Below, piece after piece: positions 24,061 to 33,146 of a stretch of 64,000 bases of DNA. The translations under genes and the position numbers were made by a program. Numbering within the stretch: position 1 is the stretch's first letter; every line of letters starts with the position of its first letter. The notes beneath the pieces were generated by a model. The model had not been told where the DNA came from, ran no database searches, and saw nothing but the letters and a program-made list of their open reading frames with translations. The DNA lies in assembly GCA_001414485.1 (NCBI GenBank), contig LLEY01000044.1:124001-188000 (forward strand). The letters are read 5' to 3'. The stretch comes from Calycina herbarum (lineage: Eukaryota > Ascomycota > Leotiomycetes > Helotiales > Pezizellaceae).

Positions 24061-26526
24061 ATGGCATACGACGCAGCTGTTGCCTCGGCAAAAGGCACGC
24101 TGAGTTTGGGAACCGAGATCCTCGATTTCATCGACCAGGTTCGAGACCGGAGGGAAATCGCGCGGAAGACCCGGGAGCAAGAGCTAGCGGTCAATGTGAT
24201 GACAATCATGCATGGCTCCTTTGGCAAACTTTTGGCATCCAGATCCACCGGATGGCCAGGTGGAGAGCGGCCAAAGGCTCTAATCTTGAGGGATATCTGG
24301 GCTCCGACGGCTGCTATGGCCGAATACCTGTTAAAGGCGGAGCACATAGCTGTTTTTGAGCTGTTACTCTTGGTCCTGCAAACATTGTCATCAAGCGAGG
24401 GTACATTCGCATGTGCTCGACACGTTCTTCAATCTCTGGTCCCTGAGGGAGACGCCTATCTCGATGGCCGGTCTCGACTCCTCGACCTTATGATTCGGCA
24501 GCAGAACATGAAGGATGGCCCGGGCAAATACATTTCGGACCCAATCCCATTGTTCACCACCAATGGCCATATCCTCACTTTACTCGAGAGTGGTGCGGCA
24601 ATTCTTGGACCTGCTATAGCAGCAAACCAGGACATTGTGCTTCCTGGGGACCGCACTACTTTTGAGATTTTGGAGATGTTGGCTCTGTGTACCGGGGGCA
24701 TCAAAGTCTCCAGCCAAGCAGAGTTACATCGACTACGACGGGAGCCTCAATACTCCTGGTACCTCGATCCTGTGGTATCGGCACTTCCAAATATTGACTC
24801 CGTCGTTCAGGAAGGCCCTTGCTCGCAACGAATGAGTCTTGGATCTGTTGGGCAAATGCTTGAGGGTGCCTTGTGCTGTTTCTGCACCGATTGTTGCACA
24901 ACTCTGAGAGGAGTTGCCATGGGCTCAGTTAACGACAGGGTATTCCAGGACTATAACGGGCATCCTATTATCAATTCTTCCAACGAAAGTGCAGTATTGG
25001 ACGAGATTGCTGAAACATTACGTCAGGACAATCTCAGGCAGCTGGGAAACACCGAAAGCTTGATTGCATACGAAGAGCTGATTGGGATATCTGGGCAAGA
25101 AGAAGACTTCATTCTGCTTCAGCAACACAACTTGCGAGCCCTCAGATTATCAAAACTAGCTCCCAGAGCTGACTTGACAGGTCCAGATCTGCGATGGGAG
25201 CGGACAAACGCGCCGGGTGGGGAGATTCTCAGAAGTTGTTGCATTTGGGCAGTACCAACTCTTTATAACAACGTAGCCCTCTGCAGTTCCGTAAGGGGAT
25301 GCACGAGTTATCGGGTTGTGAAACAGGGCGTTGCTGAAACCATTGTCGAAAATTTCGCTACTCTAGCGCGAAATGGAGACATTCATGCCATGGCTGCAAT
25401 GGCGACCACCCTCCTTGCCCAGACGCAATTATATCTCGGCTACATTTTGGGGAAATGCCGGTCTCTTCCTACACTTCGCAACTTTCCGTTGGGTCTTGCA
25501 GACTGCTGCTCGATCAAGCACGATCCTCGATATGTCTGGAAATCCAGCACAGAGTGCTCTGATGGGAACGAGATCCTCCTGTGTTCTTTCTCGACGCACG
25601 ATGAGCAGATTCCTCATCCCATCTCGTTTTGTATGGCAGGAATTCAATCCAAGCAGCCCCACCCAGATCTCCTGTACTACGACCAATCACACACGGGCAT
25701 ACCTTTCAACGTGGATCACTCCTGGATCCGTGACAGTCGGCTTGGGGTTATGACTTCGACTGCGTATATCAAGTCAGTGTTTCGGGTAGCTGATCTTTCC
25801 AGTCGTTGGAGTGCGCTCAAGCGATACTTAGAGGATGAAGCTACTGGGCGCAATCTGCGCAAATGGGCGGGACAATGGCTAGAGGATGCTGGGCCTGTTA
25901 CGGCTACGCATCGCTCGAAGCCAAACGGTCAAATACTCCCCGATAACCTCTTCTTCAACGGGTTCTACCAAGTGCGGGCCATGGACGAAGTAGTGATCTC
26001 GGCCAGTGTAGTATGCAATACGGCTTCTGAGGTCAGCATGCTGCTCTCTCGACGCCACCCAGACCCGAGAATCACGCCGCAGCGACCACTGTTGGACCAT
26101 CGGTTCTGGACCGGGCAATTCAGGACCACGCATATCTTGCTTGGGATTCCGTCACTCAGTGATAGACAGACCCAGGACTGGGACAGGCTTTTCCAAGATC
26201 TCTACCCTGATCCAACCCTTCGCTGCCATTGTGAACGCCATCTCAAACGGCACAGTCGCGATCGAATCGCATACCCGCCTCAGAACGCAGTCCGGCTAAT
26301 TTTGCCCAGTCTTGGCGAACTCAACACACAGATCACACGACAACTCAGGAACAGATTGTATGGAAAGACATTGCATGTTGCCGTCTGTGGCAATGTTTTC
26401 GTTGGGATGCTTGATGCAGCCGCTACTGTCTGGTCCCAGATGCCCGGTATCTGCGGTAACTGCACCCTCAAGTCTATCGAATTCCTTCCTCGCCAGATCG
26501 TCGTGGAGCCAATCAGTCTGAACTAG
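24061..26526 (+). CDS. Hypothetical protein, 821 aa, single open frame
   Basis: The only long intact gene of the window. The ATG at 24061 follows AGGAAAG, has no in-frame competitor upstream and is preceded by a pyrimidine-rich tract. Stop TAG at 26524-26526. I do not recognise a family. What can be seen: an N-terminal helical segment (about residues 1-60) with a charged DRREIARKTREQE stretch; hydrophobic helices around 85-130; a Cys cluster CCFCTDCC (about 271-278); more Cys in the middle (CCSIKH about 485); CHCERHLKRH (about 722); and CGNC near the C terminus (about 798). No signal peptide or clear membrane span. The many Cys/His could bind metal, but no canonical zinc-finger spacing is met. 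No RIP-type stops, so it is either selected or single copy. No intron is needed, though one that keeps the frame cannot be excluded. Confidence 0.8.
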   Translation: MAYDAAVASAKGTLSLGTEILDFIDQVRDRREIARKTREQELAVNVMTIMHGSFGKLLASRSTGWPGGERPKALILRDIWAPTAAMAEYLLKAEHIAVFELLLLVLQTLSSSEGTFACARHVLQSLVPEGDAYLDGRSRLLDLMIRQQNMKDGPGKYISDPIPLFTTNGHILTLLESGAAILGPAIAANQDIVLPGDRTTFEILEMLALCTGGIKVSSQAELHRLRREPQYSWYLDPVVSALPNIDSVVQEGPCSQRMSLGSVGQMLEGALCCFCTDCCTTLRGVAMGSVNDRVFQDYNGHPIINSSNESAVLDEIAETLRQDNLRQLGNTESLIAYEELIGISGQEEDFILLQQHNLRALRLSKLAPRADLTGPDLRWERTNAPGGEILRSCCIWAVPTLYNNVALCSSVRGCTSYRVVKQGVAETIVENFATLARNGDIHAMAAMATTLLAQTQLYLGYILGKCRSLPTLRNFPLGLADCCSIKHDPRYVWKSSTECSDGNEILLCSFSTHDEQIPHPISFCMAGIQSKQPHPDLLYYDQSHTGIPFNVDHSWIRDSRLGVMTSTAYIKSVFRVADLSSRWSALKRYLEDEATGRNLRKWAGQWLEDAGPVTATHRSKPNGQILPDNLFFNGFYQVRAMDEVVISASVVCNTASEVSMLLSRRHPDPRITPQRPLLDHRFWTGQFRTTHILLGIPSLSDRQTQDWDRLFQDLYPDPTLRCHCERHLKRHSRDRIAYPPQNAVRLILPSLGELNTQITRQLRNRLYGKTLHVAVCGNVFVGMLDAAATVWSQMPGICGNCTLKSIEFLPRQIVVEPISLN

Positions 26527-27300
26527 CATTGATTGAGAGTTCCAGGTTCCTTCCTGCACTATTTCTTGCCATCGTCCTTCTCACTCCACCTCCGCTTCGA
26601 GAGTCACATCGCGGCCCTGTCCTTTCCCAGACGGTCGATCGCCTTGAAAGCATTCCCATCTTCAAGCAGCGTCTTGTTCTACCCATCGTACATTAATCGT
26701 ATCGTTCTTGCGGAATACGGCGATTTGATGTGCTGGATTTATTGCACGTGACCTTCTCGTTTTATGCTGGGGTCACCCGCCATATACCTGATAAACCTTG
26801 CCAACCAGCCTCAAGGGAGGTATCGGCCCGTGCCTCGCCGATTATGACTGACAAGCTAGTTCAATCGAGATTGACCACGGCCTGTTTTACAAATTGGATA
26901 ATAATATCAAAATATTGATCGGATCGGTGGCGGCTCCGAATTTTGCATGGTCTTAAGAAGCGTAAGACCCATCTTCAGCCAGGAGGTCTGCCCGCTAACG
27001 TAGACCTCGCTTCAAGTCCATTAGTTATCGTACACAATCCGTGACATCGCTGAATCAACGCCAAGCTGTTAAGATTTGAGTTTAGTGAATAGGTTCGGCT
27101 ATTCTTCGGAAATTGGATTCTGTACTATAGTTTTAGTTAAATAGTTTCTCTGCTTAGAGAACTCTTCTCTCCTTGTAGACAATCTAATCATATACTCTCA
27201 CATATTATCTACTATTTATACATTTATACGATTAACAAAGTTATTATATCCCTCTTACGCTATTTAGCCGATAATACTGTTGCTATAATAGCTCGCTACG
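26527..27300. other. 3' flank of the orphan gene and transition to AT-rich DNA
   Basis: Normal composition to about 26.97 kb, then a gradual rise of AT. Small open frames (for example 26533-26751) lack support and probably belong to the 3' untranslated region. No terminator-like structure recognised. Confidence 0.45.
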
Positions 27301-27474
27301 ATGTCCGCGTCTTCACCGTTCGACCTCGATAATTTACAAACAGTATACTATACTAGCTCCCTAGCCCTAGAGGCCTTTATTAAAAAACATAGTAATAACT
27401 TTACTACTAGCTTAGTTAGCTTTTTCTAAATCTATGACAACTTAGTAAAGAAGAGAGAGGATTACGAGACAGAT

Positions 27475-28090
27475 TATAACGAAACTCTATATAGACTAAA
27501 CAAAGGTAACTAAGTCTCGAAGGTTAGTGTTACTGGAATCGCTTAGAATCAGTAACACGTGATCTAGAACATTCTAGAATTGCAAATTTGTATATAAATA
27601 CATCCTTTCTCTTCCTCTATTTAAGAGGTTTAAGACATAATTCAAAAGCATTTTTTGTAACAGTTAGTATATAGATAAGAAGTACAGATGCGCTAGGTGT
27701 TTACTTAGAAGTAAACTCGTTACTTATATTAAGAATATTAAATAAGATAATAAGATTAATAACTAAGTTAAGTACGAAGCTTCTATTTAATAGTAGACGT
27801 ACTAGTCTTATATAGAACCTTCGTTCTTCTGTTTTATTATCTAGATCTTTAGATTCTATAAGTTCTCTCTAGATCCTTATAATTCTAAGCTCTAGATTAT
27901 ATTTATATAAGCTCTAAATTAACCGAGATCACGTGTTCTAATATAATCTTAATAGTGAGATCCTAGAATCTCTAAATACCTACGTATTTCTTATTCTCTC
28001 CTATGTTATATTCTATTTCCTAGATACTATGTCTTATTCTATTAGAGCGTCGTCTAAACTACTTATCTCGTTTATACGTGATTCGTAACA
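27475..28090 (-). repeat. Solo gypsy LTR (minus orientation), itself interrupted
   Basis: Reverse complement of the E1/E2-type LTR. The left end is TATAACGAAAC (LTR end), the right end ATTCGTAACA (LTR start). Without the 140-bp insertion and duplication it is about 476 bp. The flanks CAGAT (27470-27474) and TAGAT (28091-28095) fit a 5-bp target duplication with one transition. No internal element sequence adjoins it, so it is a recombination-derived solo LTR. Confidence 0.85.
27528..27662 (+). repeat. Unmutated 135-bp solo LTR (or TRIM-like LTR) inside the solo gypsy LTR
   Basis: Starts TGTTACTGGAATC and ends TTTTTTGTAACA (6-bp inverted termini TGTTAC/GTAACA), flanked by a perfect 5-bp duplication GTTAG (27523-27527 and 27663-27667). 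Contains a TATA-like GTATATAAATAC followed by a pyrimidine-rich stretch, as expected for a tiny LTR promoter. It shows no RIP bias although its host is heavily mutated. It is too short for coding. Orientation is inferred from the TATA box only. Confidence 0.8.
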
Positions 28091-28440
28091 TAGATACTCT
28101 ATAGAAGCTCGAGAAACTTTAAAGCTAGCTCGTCTACTCTATAGCCTAAGTTAAACTACTTAAAGCCTAGCTTACTTAAGTCTACGCTTAAGTTACCTAA
28201 GCTTAAGCTTAAGCCTAAGTCTAACTCTTACTATAACTATAACAACTGTAAATTATATAATTACTCTAGTATATCGACTCTTAACGCTTTAGTAGAAACA
28301 CTTATAAGAGAACCGACGATCTTTATATACATCTTATTAATCTTAATATTAAACTTTAAGTAAATACTAATTAGTATTTAACTAAAGAGAGTAAGATAAG
28401 CTATATACTTAGTACTCTAGAAGATAAAGTAAGAAACTGT

Positions 28441-28712
28441 AACGGCACGAAACGGATACTACTACAAAAGAGGCATATGGAAGTGCGTTCGATAGAATGA
28501 CATATCCGAATACTAGGCTCTGATACGAAGGAAAAGACCAAATTAGTCTTTCCCGATAGAGAGGAGGCAGCTATTTACATGAGGTTCGGACAATAGTAAG
28601 TCCGGAAGCCATCTGGCTTTTCCAAAACCTGAAACAACATCCGTATCGTATCCCATTCGGCACGTAGACTCGGCAATTCCAATTCCGATCATTCCTGATG
28701 GTTCTATCACAT
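28441..28712. other. Short GC-normal segment, origin unknown
   Basis: About 270 bp of balanced composition between AT-rich fragments. The right side abuts the broken end of a Fot1-like transposase (minus strand, boundary about 28712), the left side the unidentified remnant. No gene, TIR or target duplication recognised. Confidence 0.5.
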
Positions 28713-29383
28713 AAACTATCTTACCTCTACTACGTCGATCAGCGTATATAACAACTATAGCTAGGCTTATAATACCTATTATAAAGCCTGTCTTATCGAA
28801 GTTATAGAAGTTATAATCTAAAATACTATATTTTACTCTTATATTCTCTATAAGTTGAAACCACGCGCTAATAAGCTCTAGATCTTCGTATAAGGCTCTT
28901 TAAAAGTCGTAAATACGATTAAAACGCGTCTTTAATTCTAGTCGACGTTATACGAATCGAGATACCTAGAGAGCTTACTAACGCGTCTTCTCTCCTACGA
29001 TTCGAGGATATAATTCGCTATATCTTCTATACCAGCTAGCTAGGGCGTAAATCCTCTTATATCTAGATCAAGTATATATCGAATAATCACCTCCTCCTCT
29101 AGGTTGTTTAATTTAAGGTTTGGTAGTAGACGTTCGTAAAGAGTAGTATAACCGTTTATTCGAAGTCGGAGCGTAGATTCAGGAACATTATAGATTTTCG
29201 CAGCGGACCGACGACTTAGCTTTTTAGCTGTATAGATAGCCTCGATAGCTAAGATGATTCGTGCTTCTTGCGTTTGAATTTCCATTTAGGGCGGTTGAGA
29301 AAACGCGTGTTAAAGTTAGAGTGTAGTTGGTGGGGGAAAAGTGCGCAGGGTACTGATATGCGCAGGGTACTGATGAACCACGT
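28713..29383 (-). mobile_element. Fot1/pogo-like transposon, 3'-truncated copy with intact 5' TIR
   Basis: 5' end at 29383 followed by TA (29384-29385). The TIR holds two copies of a GCGCAGGGTACTGAT-like unit, unmutated. The transposase starts at 29285 (minus) and can be followed past a stop at 29040 into SIEDIANYILESRGEKTR, down to about 28713, where homology to the full copy at 49196-51039 ends abruptly, before the second catalytic Asp. Thus only about one third of the element remains. Confidence 0.85.
29040..29285 (-). pseudogene. Fot1-like transposase N-terminal helix-turn-helix part (81 codons open)
   Basis: MEIQTQEARIILAIEAIYTA...SRRSAAKIYNVPESTLR: the psq-like helix-turn-helix that starts Fot1/pogo transposases and binds the TIR. 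The frame ends at a TAG (former Gln) after RGFTP. Such N-terminal domains can in principle survive as DNA-binding proteins, but nothing suggests this here. It is the least RIP-damaged of the transposase copies at its N terminus. Confidence 0.8.
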
Positions 29384-29536
29384 TATAGTATACTCAACCT
29401 CCAAACTTGGTTGGAAAAGCTTGGGACAACTAATTTTAAAGAACTGTTTCTCTCCATTCTGATCAACTCGGAACTATAAATCATTCGTTTCTGTTCCCAA
29501 TCGGCCTAAAGAAAGGAATTTAACTTACCAGACTTG

Positions 29537-29569
29537 CGGTGGTCAAAAAAAAGCGGCAGTAAATATCAG
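29537..29569 (+). repeat. Imperfect direct repeat flanking island 2, left copy
   Basis: CGGTGG..A-rich..GGCAGTAAATATCAG. It matches 32623-32654 with a few substitutions and one length difference in the A run. The pair brackets the zinc-finger gene. Confidence 0.6.
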
Positions 29570-29661
29570 CCTTGCACCTGCCTCTCTGCCTTGTTATTCT
29601 AACCTTTTAAAACAATTTGCGCTAGTTGCTCCAATCGTCCAAGGTAATATTGTGAATCATC

Positions 29662-30096
29662 CTAAGCATTTCGGTTAACAACCTTGAATTGCCCTAGAGA
29701 CATGGGATAACGAGCTACTTTGGCAGGTGCGAATACTGCCACTTTTTCTGTCCACCGCGAGCCAGAATTACTACTTACTTGATACGAGCAAGTAGTTACA
29801 TCATTAGTCATTTCCGAGTTTAGTGAATAACACATAGTATACACTGCATACTCTGGACCACTTGTTTTAAACCACCCAAAGAGATATAATGGCGTTGAGG
29901 AAGGTGCAATTGAAGTAAAATTGGAAATTATGTAAAGAGCTGTAGTCTCTGATTCGAACCTATAAAAAGGTACTTGGACCCCGAAATCCTGTGCTTCCAA
30001 CTCCAAGAACTGTAACCACCCAACTTGAAACAAACAGCTTTGAACTACCCAATACCCCAAGGACAGTTTTGAAGAAAAGACGTTCTCCCGTCTCAA
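29662..30096 (-). CDS. Doubtful small ORF, 144 aa
   Basis: Open frame starting 6 bp downstream of the zinc-finger gene's stop, on the same strand. Moderately hydrophobic with two Cys, no signal peptide and no recognised domain. It may simply be the 3' untranslated region of the upstream gene, or an alternative terminal exon. Listed because composition and length are not those of the RIP blocks. Confidence 0.25.
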   Translation of the reverse strand: MRRENVFSSKLSLGYWVVQSCLFQVGWLQFLELEAQDFGVQVPFYRFESETTALYIISNFTSIAPSSTPLYLFGWFKTSGPEYAVYTMCYSLNSEMTNDVTTCSYQVSSNSGSRWTEKVAVFAPAKVARYPMSLGQFKVVNRNA

Positions 30097-30102
30097 ACAT
30101 CT

Positions 30103-30990
30103 CTAATTAACAACATCATGCACATTCCGGAGATGCTGTCTCAAATGATCCTTCCTCACAAATCCATTCGGGGTCGCCCTCTTGCAGCCAGAAAAGCCGC
30201 AAGCATAGGAACGTACCCCATCGTGTGAACGTAAGTGGCGACGAAGCTCTGCAGAACGGGTATAGCTTCTTGTGCAGTTGGTTCGTGGGCAATGATGACT
30301 CCTTGCAATAAATGTCAGCGAATTGCAATTCATTCAACAGGATGGTGGCGGCAATTTACCTTGTGCTGGGTCGTTCGGTTTGAGAATTATTGGTGATGCT
30401 GAAATTGGTGAGGGTATGTGGTGGTGACTGAAGAAGCATTGAGTGAGGCGTGGGCAGGCTTGATTTGAACAAGGTTAGACATGATAAGTCTTGTGGGAGT
30501 CTGTATATTACCTTATTGACTGTGGAAGATCCGCGTTCAAACAACCTACTGATAAAGCGTCTGTGAAATGCATTTTCGGAAAGAGGTTTGTTTCCATTTC
30601 AGGGTTAGAAGAAGATGTGTGGATTCCCGGACTTCTTGAATCATGTTGTTGAAATTGAGTGGTGAGATTCAATGGCGTTTCGGGCTTTGATAATTGGTTT
30701 TGGCATAAGTCCTCCCCGCTGAAAAAGGAACCCCACTCGTGAAAAGCTTCTCCATTGTCCAATCCCATGCTCCCAACCCCATACTCGTCTATCCCCAAAA
30801 CTGACTGTTCAGCCATATCCAGCTCTGCCAAGTTTTGGAAGCCGAATCCCTCCTCCACTGAGAACCCATTGCCAGCATATGGCAAGCTTGAATGATTCTG
30901 TGTAACTTCATTGTTGTTGAAAAATATGGAGCTTCTGATGAAGAGTGCTCGTCGAATACGTGGATAGGGTTTAAGACATCAGATTCAATA
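30103..30990 (-). CDS. C2H2 zinc-finger protein, three visible exons, 5' end unresolved
   Basis: Putative nuclear transcription factor. Exon C (30103-30301) encodes two C2H2 fingers: CPRTNC...ELRRHLRSH (C-x4-C-x12-H-x3-H) and CGFSGC...DHLRQHLRNVH (a longer loop before the His pair, H-x4-H), ending at stop 30103. Intron 2 is 30302-30359 (GT..AG, branch-like GCTGAC). Exon B is 30360-30458. Intron 1 is 30459-30511 (GT..AG, TCTAAC branch-like). Exon A runs upward from 30512. Both introns are phase 2 and give one continuous frame. Exon A carries an acidic, Ser/Gln-rich region (for example DSRSPGIHTSSSNPEME) typical of activation or linker regions. The frame is open to about 30.98 kb without an ATG. 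The ATG at 31046 is in another frame, so a 5' intron, a further exon or a 1-2 nt indel is needed. No RIP damage. Confidence 0.72.
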
Positions 30991-31046
30991 TGAGAAGCAT
31001 GGGCGATTGAGCCCCTGTAATCTGTAAACTCTGAGCTATTAAACAC

Positions 31047-32620
31047 TGGAAGAACCTACATCTATAGTGCTTCAATACTTTCACAATGCGCTCGCAAGGT
31101 TAATTTCGCAACAGGGTTTGGCGTGGAAAGCCAAAAGATATAATGAAACCCAACACTCCCGTGTCTTCCCTCAGCAGCCCTCGAAAGAAACCCTCCTTAG
31201 TTGCGATATCTAGTATACTAGTCTGGGACTTGTATTCCGGAACAACCTAGGTGGACCAGGAAAGTCTTAATAGATACTTTCTATCCGCAGTGTCGCAAAC
31301 ACTGGACTGGGAGTATCTCAGTCTGGAGTCCTGGGATGGGAAGGTTGTGTCGATAGCGTGATTAAAGGAGTCTGGGGTTTTCATGGAAGCCTCGGGTTCA
31401 ACTCAATCACAGCATACTTCATCTCTTGAATCTGATGTCTTGTAGCCCTATCCTGTGATCGATTGGTTATGGTAAGTAGTCAGTATCAGGAGAACGGGCA
31501 ATGCCAAACTGGAGAATTAGGACTGACCTCCCACAAGCGCGACATACGGAGCTGTTCCATGGGTTCTCTGGTGATTGTGTCAAATAATGACCCATGGACT
31601 CTATTTGATCATCGCGAGTACGACTCCCAGCAAAGTTCAAATGGCGGCCTGAATCCATGTCCCCAGCCTGATGCGGCTATGATGGGAATAAAAGTCAGAG
31701 GTTTAATGGTTTGTCAAAAAAAAAAAAACGCCGGGAAAGCTCGAAAGATAAGATGGAATTCTAGAGTAGGGCTCGCATGATGGTGTGCAGCCAGGAAGAG
31801 ACACTTGCATGAGCCCTTTTTTGTAACACCAATGGGCGGCAATTTGTTATGCGGCGCAGCCCTGCTGGGAAGAAATAAAAAGGGCTCGCTGACACCGAGT
31901 TTGAAACCACAACAGAGTTGAGTATGATTCGCAGTAGCTTCTCCTAATTATTCCAGATAACCGACTCAATCAATGTGTGTGAGCCCTCGGATGCTCATAA
32001 TAAGAAATGGTTATGCAAGTCCTTCTGGTGCCTTCCGGCGAGACCATACGTTAGCATGTTTGTGGTGTTTTCGGAACTCCATTGGAGTCCAATGACGCCC
32101 CTGAAGAGTGCCTATCGAAGCTGCCTCACGATGAGTTGTCAACGCCAATCCAAGCCACTGGTACATCCCTCCCCAGCCTCCCTATCCGACACAGACGCAA
32201 ACACAAACGTCGATTTTCAGGGTCAAACCAGTCACCCACCTCGTAGTTTTATCGAGAAATTTATCAGAGCATCCTCCTTTTTTTCAATGATATTACCATG
32301 ATCAAATTGAACTAGCATTAAGGGGTACAGGATTATATATAAGAATATATAGAGGCTGACACAGAGCGAGCGATCGGTGGGGGAGCCTATTGTACGACGA
32401 TGCTCAAACCCTAAGCGACACAGCACTTCAACTATCTGTTCAGTCTGCAAATCCGCTCCAAAAAGTTTGTATCAAAAACTAGATTAATCCTTAGGTAGCA
32501 ATTATAAGCTCCTTGACTTTCGCAGTTTTTAATTGCGTTGTTGTTGCGATGCGGGCAGTTAAAAGTTGGGAACGGGGATGGGGGCAACAATTTTTGACCG
32601 CTGTACCTCCGTAGTACACT
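31047..32620. other. Upstream region of the zinc-finger gene; no other gene supported
   Basis: Normal composition with a 12-13 nt A run near 31.72 kb and small frames (31463-31780 plus, 31975-32301 plus, 32232-32450 minus) that show no domains. TATATATAAGAATATATAG near 32.33 kb could be a TATA region or part of an old LTR; I cannot decide. Confidence 0.4.
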
Positions 32621-32622
32621 CC

Positions 32623-32654
32623 CGGTGGGCAGAAAAAGTGGCAGTAAATATCAG
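32623..32654 (+). repeat. Imperfect direct repeat flanking island 2, right copy
   Basis: CGGTGGGCAG..GGCAGTAAATATCAG; partner of 29537-29569. Confidence 0.6.
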
Positions 32655-32680
32655 ATTCGTAGCTGCCTACTATACACGTT

Positions 32681-32765
32681 GTTCCAACTATGTGGGGTAA
32701 TTAAAGTTGATTGTTCCAAACATGTAAGTCAATGTTTTAGTTGTTCCAGGTGCGTAGGATAATTT
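32681..32765 (+). repeat. Triple TTGTTCCA-type repeat at the island border
   Basis: Three spaced copies of TTGTTCCA followed by variable sequence and TAATT/AATGTT, at about 32682, 32712 and 32742. Internally repeated ends of this kind are seen in the Fot1-like TIRs of this window, so it may be a transposon terminus. No inverted partner was found. Confidence 0.4.
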
Positions 32766-32802
32766 ACATAAATTACTAAGGATAGATTTGTTTTGTAGAT
32801 AT

Positions 32803-32980
32803 AGCATTATCTAATCAAGCTTAGGCTTGATTAAGAAAGCCGATTTCTAACAAGTGTATCGCTTAAATAAGTATAAGATTCAATTGATCTTACTACTACA
32901 GCGTTGCCTAATTAAGTTAACGTTTAAATAAGAAAGCGAGTTTCTAGTAAGAGAACTACTTAAATAGATATAATTTAAAT
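32803..32980 (+). repeat. Degenerate tandem duplication, unit about 96 bp
   Basis: The stretch TTGATTAAGAAAGCCGATTTCTA (first copy, about 32.84 kb) recurs as TTTAAATAAGAAAGCGAGTTTCTA (about 32.93 kb) with alignable flanks. AT-rich, divergence mostly by transitions. No coding content seen. Confidence 0.45.
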
Positions 32981-33146
32981 TTAGTTTATAATTATTATAT
33001 TACTTATATATAATAAGCCTAAGCTTAGAAACTATTACTTAACTAATACTTCTAGAGGAAATAACTTAAACTAAGTCTAAAAAAAATCTAAACTTATTTA
33101 AAATAAGATAGAGTAAATTAGTTACTATTTCTATATTTATAATTTC

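Larger units (their letters stand above)
27301..28440 (+). pseudogene. Unidentified coding remnant (possibly retroelement gag) split by an LTR
   Basis: From ATG 27301 the frame reads MSASSPFDLDNLQTVYYTS and continues about 58 codons (one stop) to 27474, where a solo LTR interrupts it. After the LTR (28091) comes sequence rich in Leu/Ser or, in another frame, Lys-Pro repeats (KPSLLKSTLKLPKLKLKPKS, about 28.16-28.24 kb). AT-rich with RIP-type stops. I cannot name it; a gag or spacer of a retroelement is a guess from the Pro-rich tract and context. Confidence 0.35.

Noticed and set aside
31975..32301. 108-codon frame with a possible exported or effector-like protein
   Set aside because: No convincing signal peptide, Cys pattern or start context; ends in low-complexity hydrophobic sequence.
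32232..32450. Minus-strand 72-codon frame resembling an LTR or retroelement leader
   Set aside because: Only a TATA-like AT stretch and no repeat partner in the window; could not be supported as gene or LTR.
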